Shown piece by piece: positions 7,080 to 13,582 of a DNA stretch of 18,758 bases. A model generated the notes under the pieces. The model saw nothing but the letters and a program-made list of their open reading frames with translations. It did no database searches and had not been told where the DNA came from. Where the stretch lies: NCBI GenBank assembly GCA_050116155.1, contig JASFPE010000047.1, forward strand, positions 1 to 18,758, given 5' to 3'. A program made the translations under genes and the position numbers. The DNA is from G020353355 sp050116155 (lineage in GTDB: Bacteria > Desulfobacterota > Desulfobacteria > Desulfobacterales > JAHEIW01). The stretch's first letter is position 1; the number at the start of each line of letters is the position of its first letter.

Positions 7080-8228
7080 TTACTTTAGCGCTTCTTGTGC
7101 TTTAAAGTCCCTGTACGGAGAAAATTCTTCAAGTATTACTTTGTCGGCCTGGGTAGTCGTTTCGGTGATCATTCGGGCAATCACCTCGGCAATGCCGGGT
7201 GCCATCATCAATCCCTGCCCGCACATTCCGGTGGCGTGCAGCAACCCTTTCACATCGCGATTCCATCCGACCAGGGGTGAGCCATCCGGAGTCATCGGAT
7301 ACAAACCGCGCCAGGTTCGCCGAACCCGCAGATTCTTTAAACGGGGTAAAAGATTGATGACGCGCGTGCACACCTGGGGCAAGAAGCGCGAGGTTTCGCG
7401 TCTATCCGTTCCGACAATGGGGGGATCGGGGGTAATGCAGAAAACCACTTGGCCGTGCCTGTTCTGATAAAAATAATAGTTTTTGGAGCCTGGTGCAGGT
7501 CTGATGTCAACCACCATGCATTGGAAAAACGGCTGAACCGGTTCGGTGATAGCACCTTCGTGGGAATCGGGAATTACCGGGAGATCCACTTGAACGGTCT
7601 GGCACATTTGCGGGGAAAAGGGCCCGGCGGCATCAATAATTATCGGGGCTTTGTGGGTAGACAGATTGGTTGTTACGCCAATAACCTTACCTTTGTTGCA
7701 CAATAAATTCTCGATTTTTTCTTTGAACCGAAATTCGACGCCCTGTTTTAGTGCCTGTCGATAAAAGGCGTTAATGGACAATAGCGGCGAGATCGAGCCG
7801 TCATCCGGTGCAAAGGTACCACCACGCAACCCCTTAGGGTTGATTCCCGGAATTATTTTACTTATTTTTTCAGCACTTATAAAATCAATATTCAAATGGT
7901 GTTTTTTTTGAATGGGAAGCAGCCCCTTCAACATTTTTTCATCGCTTTTGCGGTATACCGGGAAAACATATCCTCCTTTGAGCCACTCGATGTTATCACC
8001 CATCCGATCTTGCCAGGTGGATAATATTTCTAAGGATCGTCGACAAACAAGTATTTTGCCCGGGTCGGAGTGAGTTGCCCGCACACCACCGATAGCATGT
8101 TTGTTTTCTCCCTGGCCCGGCGAGGGGTTCATGTCTATGACCAGGGTTTTGACCCCCATCTGTCCCAGGGCCATGGCGGTGGGAACGCCGACGGAGCCGG
8201 CACCAGCTATTATTACATCATTACTCAA
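7080..8228 (-). CDS. DAO-family FAD-dependent oxidoreductase (HcnC / sarcosine oxidase beta-like)
   Basis: A 382-residue FAD enzyme from the chosen TTG start. It has a Rossmann GAGSVG at residues 9-14, an acidic strand end at D32, the GGVRATHSDP segment near 47-56 typical of glycine/D-amino-acid oxidase relatives, and the C-terminal FAD closure region (MTPDGSPLVGW and TGMCGQGLMMAPG). Members oxidise amines, imino acids or amino acids. The TTG is preferred because GGGAG lies eight bases upstream and the Rossmann strand starts within three residues; in-frame sequence further upstream is intergenic repeat. The adjacent fused gene supplies the other subunits of HcnABC-, opine- or proline-dehydrogenase-like complexes, so this is probably the catalytic subunit that passes electrons to it. 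The substrate is unknown. Confidence 0.85.
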   Translation of the reverse strand: MSNDVIIAGAGSVGVPTAMALGQMGVKTLVIDMNPSPGQGENKHAIGGVRATHSDPGKILVCRRSLEILSTWQDRMGDNIEWLKGGYVFPVYRKSDEKMLKGLLPIQKKHHLNIDFISAEKISKIIPGINPKGLRGGTFAPDDGSISPLLSINAFYRQALKQGVEFRFKEKIENLLCNKGKVIGVTTNLSTHKAPIIIDAAGPFSPQMCQTVQVDLPVIPDSHEGAITEPVQPFFQCMVVDIRPAPGSKNYYFYQNRHGQVVFCITPDPPIVGTDRRETSRFLPQVCTRVINLLPRLKNLRVRRTWRGLYPMTPDGSPLVGWNRDVKGLLHATGMCGQGLMMAPGIAEVIARMITETTTQADKVILEEFSPYRDFKAQEALK

Positions 8229-8283
8229 GTTTATGACTCCCAAGCGGGCAAAATCTAGGGCAACCTGAATTCCAGGCTTATTT

Positions 8284-8436
8284 AAATTCGAAACTCGAAA
8301 TTCGAAACAAATCCTAAATCCGAATGTCCCAATGACCGAAACGGCAGCGTTTTCTGACATCAAGAAATTGATGCTCTGTTTTGGTCATTAGAATTTAGGT
8401 AATTCGAAATTGTTGCGTATTTCGATATTCGGATTT
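8284..8436. repeat. Word-built inverted repeat C (CGAAATT words)
   Basis: Two 59-bp arms (8284-8342 and 8378-8436) are reverse complements at about 42 of 59 positions without gaps. The left arm iterates AAATTCGAAA-type words and both arms end in ATGACCxAAAC toward the loop. The 35-nt loop holds a small perfect stem (CATCA/TGATG). The element occupies most of the gap between the fused oxidoreductase stop and the DAO start, ending about 55 bp before the TTG. Its open reading frame gives the DAO gene a false N-terminal extension. Confidence 0.85.
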
Positions 8437-8487
8437 CATTATTTTCATACAGAAAACGTTTTTTTATGGTGATTATGTAAAATATGA

Positions 8488-10578
8488 TTACCCCCTGTTA
8501 TCGAAACGTTCCTTGACTCCAGCCAACACTCCGATAGGAACTTCCACAAACAGGGGTCGATCGACGCTGTCGGTCACGGTCGCCAGATCGATGCCTTCTT
8601 CTTTGAAAATACGCCAGATCATCGGTCGACAGGTCTTTGAACCACAGGCTCCCATTCCGGCTCGGGTCAACGCTTTCAATTGGTTTATGTCTCTGACACC
8701 CTCTCGAATTGCCGTCTTTATTTCCCCGGCCGTAATCCGTTCACAGCGGCAAACAATGGCATCATCCGGAGGAAGTTCTTTTTCGTAAATTTTAGAAGGC
8801 TCAACCTGTTGTTCCTGGACCCAGATACCGACCACCGATTTGGCAACGGCTTTATCGACCTTCAGCCACACCAAAAGGGTGCCGGGATATTTTTTTCTGG
8901 TGCGCACCTTTTCGACCGGATAATAACCCAGGATGGCGCCGTCAATATCTGTGAGCGGCAGCCTTTGACCGACGGTTACCCGCTCGCGCCAAATCTCATA
9001 AGGCAATGTGACCAGAGGATGTTCGGGGTCTTCCCGGTAATCCACCAAACTGACGCAAAGACCGGGACAAATGGCGATGCAACTGGCGCATCCGGTACAG
9101 GCCTCCAGGTCCTCTATATAGGGTAATCCGGTAATTTCATCGTTTTCGGTGCGAATGGCGTCAACCGGACATACCGAGGTGCAGGGATTGCAGGGTACTT
9201 CTTGATAGCAATGGAAGACCGGAAACACACCGACGTCTTTTTGCGGCGGCTTTTTTCTATCTTCGCGACCGGGTTTGGATTTCAAAATGGTGGCTTTCTG
9301 ATCCCATTGTGTTGGAATTGACCCCTTCACACGCCCGAGGGATTTAGCGATTTTGAACCCTTCAATCTTACCGGTGAACATCGCGGCGGAGGCCTCGGCA
9401 ATCTCCTGGGCATCACCGGCACACCACACATCCATGCCCCATTGTTTGGCTTTCAGATAAAATTCATTAACCTTGGCCAGTCCCACTGCAATGAGCAGCG
9501 TATCGACCTTAAAAGTCTTCTGTGTTCCCGCTATGATTGCCCAATCCCTGTTGAGTCGGGCAATGGTGACTGATTCTACCCTGTCCGATCCATGGGCTGC
9601 GACCACAGTATGACTGGTAAATATGGGAACGCCCAGGCGTTTAAGCTTGTCGGCATGTACCCTATACCCGCCCACCTGGGGGAGAGCTTCAATCAGCGCA
9701 ACCACCTCGATGTTGGCTTGGATAGCATGATAGCCGGCAATCAGACCCACGTTGCCACCACCGACAATCAATACCCGCTGAGAAGATTTCACCAGGTCGC
9801 GATTGACAAGGGTTTGGAAAGCGCCGGCACCATATACGCCCGGCAGCGTATTGCCCGGAAATGAGAGCATCTTCTCTCTTGCCCCCGTAGCCACTAGAAG
9901 TTTCTCAGTCTTTATTTTGTGGTATCGATTGTTTTTTATTAATCCGACGATTTTATCTGAATATATTGCCACGGCGGTGGTATTCAACCAGACTTGTACG
10001 GATGGATATTCAGAAAGCGATTCCTCTAGAATTCTGGCAATTTCAAATCCACGGGTACCGGCGTACGAATCTTCCACGGATCCAAAGAATTTGTGGGTTT
10101 GAAGAACCAATTTGCCGCCTAGACGATCCTTATCATCGACAATCAATGTTTGAATACCGAGCTTGCCGAGCTCTATGGCTGCCGACAAACCGGCAGGACC
10201 GCCACCGATGATTAACACTTGCACCGCCTCGATGGGAACATCGCCGAATTTGGGCAGGTGGTCATCCTCAGGCAGTTTGGGAAGCCCTTCCACGCTTCGC
10301 ACCACCATTTTATCTCGCAATGGCGTCATGCACGACTTTACTGGAAGACCGTCGGCAATGACCATGCACTGGGAGCACTGGCCATTGGCGCAGAACATTC
10401 CTTGCGGACTGTAATCTTTGTGATGATGACCGAAAATATGGACCCCATTGGCAAACAAAGCTGCCGAAATCATTTCACCCGCGTAGCCGGATAATTGTTT
10501 ACCGTTCCAGGTAAAGATAACTTTTTGCTTCTCGGGAATTTCGAGAATCGGATGTTTGGTGATGCGATACTGGTTCAT
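8488..10578 (-). CDS. Fused 2Fe-2S / FAD-NAD(P) / 2x[4Fe-4S] / BFD oxidoreductase (HcnA+HcnB-like)
   Basis: A 696-residue electron-transfer protein with four modules. Residues 20-95: 2Fe-2S ferredoxin (C63, C68, C71, C83). Residues 118-415: pyridine-nucleotide-disulfide-like flavoprotein with GGGPAG at 125-130 and a second Rossmann GGGNVG at 273-278. Residues 455-510: two 4Fe-4S clusters (C457, C463, C466, C470 and C494, C497, C500, C504). Residues 608-655: BFD-type [2Fe-2S] site (C610, C612, C645, C650). In HcnABC and related dehydrogenases these modules are separate alpha and gamma subunits; here they form one chain beside the DAO-type subunit. It probably relays electrons between FAD, clusters and NAD or ferredoxin. 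The ATG at 10578 is chosen because upstream in-frame sequence is intergenic repeat, although no strong ribosome-binding site is visible. Confidence 0.88.
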   Translation of the reverse strand: MNQYRITKHPILEIPEKQKVIFTWNGKQLSGYAGEMISAALFANGVHIFGHHHKDYSPQGMFCANGQCSQCMVIADGLPVKSCMTPLRDKMVVRSVEGLPKLPEDDHLPKFGDVPIEAVQVLIIGGGPAGLSAAIELGKLGIQTLIVDDKDRLGGKLVLQTHKFFGSVEDSYAGTRGFEIARILEESLSEYPSVQVWLNTTAVAIYSDKIVGLIKNNRYHKIKTEKLLVATGAREKMLSFPGNTLPGVYGAGAFQTLVNRDLVKSSQRVLIVGGGNVGLIAGYHAIQANIEVVALIEALPQVGGYRVHADKLKRLGVPIFTSHTVVAAHGSDRVESVTIARLNRDWAIIAGTQKTFKVDTLLIAVGLAKVNEFYLKAKQWGMDVWCAGDAQEIAEASAAMFTGKIEGFKIAKSLGRVKGSIPTQWDQKATILKSKPGREDRKKPPQKDVGVFPVFHCYQEVPCNPCTSVCPVDAIRTENDEITGLPYIEDLEACTGCASCIAICPGLCVSLVDYREDPEHPLVTLPYEIWRERVTVGQRLPLTDIDGAILGYYPVEKVRTRKKYPGTLLVWLKVDKAVAKSVVGIWVQEQQVEPSKIYEKELPPDDAIVCRCERITAGEIKTAIREGVRDINQLKALTRAGMGACGSKTCRPMIWRIFKEEGIDLATVTDSVDRPLFVEVPIGVLAGVKERFDNRG

Positions 10579-10599
10579 AGAAAAAAGTATTTTAATTTT

Positions 10600-10695
10600 G
10601 GTTGTCCGGTTTGCCGGTTTGCCCGTTAGCCGGTTTTTTTGTCCGATGGATCTTGCTGTTGACTGGCGTAACCGGCCAACCGGCAACCGGCTCAA
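10600..10695. repeat. Word-built inverted repeat D1 (CCGGTTTG words)
   Basis: The left arm (about 10600-10635) iterates GCCGGTTT-type words. The right arm (10665-10695) carries the complementary AACCGGC words and overlaps the last codons and stop of the GntR gene by four bases. A 20-mer in the left arm (10608-10627) occurs exactly, in reverse complement, at 15557-15576 in repeat D2. The element fills the gap before the fused oxidoreductase. Confidence 0.8.
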
Positions 10696-11423
10696 GGTGG
10701 ATTATCCTCTTCTTGTGCCCTTTCCTGCATATACTGACTAAATCGCCGCACATGGTTTTGGGCGATTCTGCGGGCCTGGTCTGAATTTGCATTTTCCACG
10801 GCTTGAACAAGGTCGCAGAGGTCTTGATAATTTTCCTGCAGTTCGCGTCTCTCCATAGAAAGAAATCGGTCATAATAACGATGGATGTTTTCGTGGATCG
10901 AGTGAAGCACGGATATATAAATAGGATTAACGGTAATATCGGCCAGCGTCATATGAATTCGTTTATCGATTTCGATAAATGCATTACGCTGGGAACTGCC
11001 CTGTTCAACACAGGCACGTGCCTGATTGAGAAGCCGATTTAATTCTTGAATCTGGTGTCTGGTGCCTCTTTCGGCTGCATGAGCAGCCACAATGCCCTCC
11101 ACATCTTCGCGAAATTCGGCTAAATGATTCAGTGAAACCTTCTGAGATTGAATCAACAAACCAAGGCTTTCGCTGATTTGTTCGGTATCGACGGCTTTAA
11201 CTACGGAGCCACCACCAGCCCCCAATTTAATTTCAATTAAACCTTTTTGTTCAAGTACCCTCAGTGCTTCGCGTAAAGTGCCGCGGCTGATACTGAACAT
11301 TTCCTTTAGCTCTCGTTCTGCCGGAAGCATATCCCCGGTCTTGAGCCGGCCATCAAAGATGGCCTCCTGGATTTGCTCAACCACATCCTGAAAAACCTTG
11401 GTCTGTTTGGCGGTCTGAAACAT
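10692..11423 (-). CDS. GntR-family transcriptional regulator (FadR subfamily, FCD domain)
   Basis: A 243-residue regulator. Residues 8-77 form the winged helix-turn-helix (LPAERELKEMFSISRGTLRE near 33-52). Residues about 98-230 form an all-helical FCD ligand domain. Of the usual metal ligands, D153, H157 and H224 are visible; the third-ligand position, usually in an EH motif, reads EN (N198), so the metal site may be altered. FCD regulators often sense small carboxylates or amino-acid-derived ligands. AAGGAT precedes the ATG by about seven bases. A perfect palindrome of FadR-subfamily type overlaps the promoter upstream, indicating autoregulation. The gene is first of the oxidoreductase block, so it is the likely regulator of that block and possibly of divergent proC. 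Confidence 0.9.
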   Translation of the reverse strand: MFQTAKQTKVFQDVVEQIQEAIFDGRLKTGDMLPAERELKEMFSISRGTLREALRVLEQKGLIEIKLGAGGGSVVKAVDTEQISESLGLLIQSQKVSLNHLAEFREDVEGIVAAHAAERGTRHQIQELNRLLNQARACVEQGSSQRNAFIEIDKRIHMTLADITVNPIYISVLHSIHENIHRYYDRFLSMERRELQENYQDLCDLVQAVENANSDQARRIAQNHVRRFSQYMQERAQEEDNPP

Positions 11424-11445
11424 GGATAGATCCTTATTTAAATAG

Positions 11446-11468
11446 TTATAATGGTTAGACCATTATAA
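11446..11468. promoter_or_regulatory. GntR (FadR-type) operator palindrome
   Basis: A perfect 10-bp inverted repeat, TTATAATGGT and ACCATTATAA, separated by TAG. Its core TGGTTAGACCA matches the TGGTnnnACCA pattern typical of FadR-subfamily GntR operators. It lies 23-45 bp upstream of the gntR start codon and contains the -10 box of the promoter, so repressor binding would block RNA polymerase. This is the strongest regulatory site in the window. Confidence 0.85.
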
Positions 11469-11490
11469 TATGTAAACGGGCACACGTCAA
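11462..11490 (-). promoter_or_regulatory. sigma70 promoter of gntR and the oxidoreductase block
   Basis: On the minus strand TTGACG (complement of 11485-11490) and a perfect TATAAT (complement of 11462-11467) are separated by exactly 17 bp. Transcription would start near 11455, inside the operator, and the ATG follows about 30 bases later. Confidence 0.85.
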
Positions 11491-11513
11491 GCAAGGTTTT
11501 TAATATTTGGGAT

Positions 11514-11656
11514 TGATGCTGGATTCTCGATACGGGATGCTCGATTCTGGTTGCACGATACACGATATCTTTGAAACAATATCGAGGTTCAGCCGTCATC
11601 GAGTATCCAGTATCCAGCATCCAGCATCGAGCATCAAGTAACGAGTATCGCGCATC
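11514..11656. repeat. Word-built inverted repeat E (GATGCTGG / CTCGATAC words)
   Basis: The left arm (11514-11569) and right arm (11598-11656) are built from interleaved GATGCTGG-, GATACTGG- and CTCGATAC-like words in complementary orientation. A perfect inner stem CGATAT/ATATCG lies at 11563-11568 and 11579-11584. It lies between the divergent gntR promoter and proC, so it forms part of the proC upstream region. Confidence 0.8.
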
Positions 11657-11755
11657 TGATGGATTATTTACTTGACTTACTTAAGGCAAATCTTTAAAGA
11701 AAGAGCTTTACGTCTAAATCATATCTCAAAATTCAGGATAAGGAGAATCACCGGC

Positions 11756-12613
11756 ATGCTAAATGATAAAAAAATTGCCATCCTTGGCTCCGGAAACATG
11801 GGGGAAGCACTCATCAGTGGCCTGATCGTTTCCGAATCGTCGGAGCCTAAAAATATTATCTGCACGGATATAAGGAAAGAAAAACTCGATGAAATCAGGA
11901 GAGAATATGGGGTGCGGACGACAACCGACAATGTAGAAGCTGTGGTGGAATCAGATATTATCGTTTATGCGGTAAAGCCCCAGATTATTGCCGCGGTGCT
12001 TAAAGAAACAGCAGAGAAATTGGATATGTCCAAGCTGGTCATTTCGATAGCCGCCGGTGTTCCCATGGCTGCCATTGAAACGTGTCTGGATAAAGATTTA
12101 CGCCTTATACGGGTAATGCCCAATATTGCGGCCTCGGTCAAAGAAGCGGCCTCAGCCATCGCAGCCGGTGCGCATGCCACTCAAGAGGATATCGATTTGG
12201 CGCTTGCCATTTTTAACTCCATCGGGAAGAGCATTTTCTTAAAAGAAAACTACCTTATGGATGCCATTACCGGCCTGAGCGGAAGCGGTCCGGCCTACAT
12301 TTTTTTAATTGTTGATGCCCTTGCCGATGCGGGAGTTAAAATGGGTTTGGCACGGCAAGAAGCGCTATTTCTCGCCACACAAACTGTTTTAGGGGCAGCC
12401 AAACTCTTGCTGGAAACCCAGGAGCATCCCGGACAGCTGAAGGATAAGGTCACCTCTCCGGGTGGAACCGCAATCGCCGGGTTGGCCACCTTAGAAGAGG
12501 GTGGGCTTCGCACAACGCTGATACACGCCGTCGAAGCCGCCACCAATCGCTCCAAGGAATTGGGCGAGGTGATGATAAAGAATTTTGCGAATAACAATGC
12601 ACGTAAGTCGTAA
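11756..12613 (+). CDS. proC: Pyrroline-5-carboxylate reductase
   Basis: A 285-residue cytosolic enzyme catalysing the last step of proline synthesis, NAD(P)H-dependent reduction of pyrroline-5-carboxylate. It has the Rossmann GSGNMG at residues 11-16, GSGPAY in the dimerisation region, and the family signature (KVTSPGGTAIAGLATLEEGG) near the C-terminus; length is normal for the family. The ATG at 11756 is chosen because AGGAG lies ten bases upstream and the N-terminal beta strand begins right after; in-frame sequence further upstream looks non-coding. It is divergent from gntR with a 332-bp gap holding the GntR operator and repeat E. If the neighbouring dehydrogenase acts on proline or hydroxyproline, proC would run the reverse reaction, but proC is also a housekeeping gene. 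Confidence 0.95.
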   Translation: MLNDKKIAILGSGNMGEALISGLIVSESSEPKNIICTDIRKEKLDEIRREYGVRTTTDNVEAVVESDIIVYAVKPQIIAAVLKETAEKLDMSKLVISIAAGVPMAAIETCLDKDLRLIRVMPNIAASVKEAASAIAAGAHATQEDIDLALAIFNSIGKSIFLKENYLMDAITGLSGSGPAYIFLIVDALADAGVKMGLARQEALFLATQTVLGAAKLLLETQEHPGQLKDKVTSPGGTAIAGLATLEEGGLRTTLIHAVEAATNRSKELGEVMIKNFANNNARKS

Positions 12614-12971
12614 CAGATTAATTATTTGCAAAACATCATCTCTGAAGCAAGACTGGCGAAGACGGTGCAGCTGCCAGGTGTCTGCGAATAAGCCTGCCGT
12701 GATTGCAAATCAAGCATATAGATGTTAGTATATTTTTATTGAATCTTGATGAATCATCTAGACACCTTTCTCTAGCATTCAGCATCATTTCCCAGGTGGA
12801 GTTAAAGACAATCCGCATAGTGGGTGGCTTGAACTTCTCCGTCATCAGTGTGGCGGATTTATCCGCCTTCATTATGGCGGGATTGCTCGCTTTCGGCGGG
12901 TTTTGAAAATAACCAGTAATCTTGCGCCCAAGTCCTACTGATTGGATGACCAGTGGGCAGGGGATATGAAT
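12614..12971. other. Intergenic region between proC and the thioredoxin-like gene
   Basis: This gap of about 360 bp holds no gene that I can support. An 8-bp inverted pair AGGTGTCT/AGACACCT is seen near 12676 and 12759. A cluster of GGCGG/CCGCC palindromes lies at 12852-12900. Short ORFs across it have no recognisable domains, and one reads straight through the palindromes. Confidence 0.5.
12852..12900. repeat. GGCGG/CCGCC hairpin cluster, possible terminator or attenuator
   Basis: GGCGGAT and ATCCGCC (12852-12867) form a tight hairpin. Two more GGCGG blocks follow at 12876-12880 and 12895-12900, the last running into GTTTT. The single CCGCC could pair with any of the three GGCGG blocks, so alternative stems exclude one another. 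Confidence 0.55.
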
Positions 12972-13403
12972 ATGAAATTAAGTGTTATTCGCTGGGTTTT
13001 TGTGTTGTTGCTTTGCCTGTCATTTGGGGTTCCTTCCGGAGTGGCCGTTTCTCAGGAAATACAATGGCACTCCTTTAATGCGGGGATGGCCCGTGGTAAA
13101 TTCGAAAAAAAGAAGGTTTTTATTCATTTTTATGCGGATTGGTGTGCAGCGTGTAAAGTAATGGAAAACAGCACATTTAAAGATCCGGTGGTGATTGCCT
13201 CGCTCAATGAAAATTTTATACCCATTAAAGTCGATGCTGAACGGGAAGTTCAAACCGCCTCTTTGTTTCGAGTCAAAGGCCTTCCGGATAACTGGTTTAT
13301 CGCTGAAGATGGTGAGATTATAGGACACCGCCCAGGCTTCATTCCACCCGACCAATTAAAAAACATATTAACACTCATGCAGAATTCAGAAAATAAAAAT
13401 TGA
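12972..13403 (+). CDS. Secreted thioredoxin-like protein (CAAC active site)
   Basis: A 143-residue exported thioredoxin-fold protein. Residues 1-27 are a typical signal peptide (MKLSVIR, then a long hydrophobic run, then a short polar end). The redox motif is WCAAC (C58/C61) in a HFYADWCAACKVME context, like the C-terminal domain of DsbD and Thioredoxin_7 proteins. The cis-Pro position is P105 in GLPDNWF, where most thioredoxins have a Thr next to the Pro. It is probably a periplasmic thiol reductant or partner of cytochrome or disulfide maturation. The ATG at 12972 is preferred because AGGGG lies eight bases upstream; ATGs at 12966 and 12942 are in frame but poorly spaced. No DsbD-like membrane partner is nearby. 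Confidence 0.85.
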   Translation: MKLSVIRWVFVLLLCLSFGVPSGVAVSQEIQWHSFNAGMARGKFEKKKVFIHFYADWCAACKVMENSTFKDPVVIASLNENFIPIKVDAEREVQTASLFRVKGLPDNWFIAEDGEIIGHRPGFIPPDQLKNILTLMQNSENKN

Positions 13404-13418
13404 GGAATAAAGGGATTT

Positions 13419-13509
13419 GAATTCGGAATGCGGAAAATCAAAGACCAAAGACCAAACACTAAACACCAAACACCATTAAGACTTTCAATCCAAAATCCGC
13501 AATTGAATC
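13419..13509. repeat. Word-built repeat F (CCAAACA words)
   Basis: A core of CCAAAGA and CCAAACA words (about 13441-13475) is flanked by partly complementary arms (13419-13442 and 13481-13509, sharing TGCGGA/TCCGCA and flanking A/T blocks). It lies between the thioredoxin-like gene and the Nudix gene. Pairing is weaker than in repeats A, C and E. Confidence 0.55.
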
Positions 13510-13582
13510 GTTGACGTTTAGAACATTGTTATTATCGGCTATTCAAGAGTGAATGCTTACATAAAGTAAAGGAGGGGGGGAT

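Noticed and set aside
8229..8363. N-terminal extension of the DAO-type protein from an ATG at 8363
   Set aside because: The extra 45 residues are translated from the left arm of repeat C, lie ahead of the Rossmann strand and have no domain character. The TTG at 8228 has GGGAG at ideal spacing.
10579..10695. N-terminal extension of the fused oxidoreductase from 10695
   Set aside because: It is translated from repeat D1, overlaps the gntR stop, and precedes a normal start of the 2Fe-2S domain at 10578.
11514..11656. CRISPR array at repeat E (and at the other word repeats)
   Set aside because: Words are too short and degenerate, have no unique spacers, and reverse orientation across the loop; no cas gene is present.
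11672..11755. Longer proC start at 11672
   Set aside because: The 28 extra residues precede the Rossmann strand that always begins this family, and AGGAG points to 11756.
12703..12906. Plus-strand ORF of 67 residues between proC and the thioredoxin-like gene
   Set aside because: No ribosome-binding site, no recognisable domain, and its end is made of the GGCGG palindromes.
13571..13580. Frameshift in the Nudix gene from a miscounted G run
   Set aside because: Neither other frame provides an ATG-led N-terminus; both meet stops just upstream, so an indel does not explain the missing start better than ATT.
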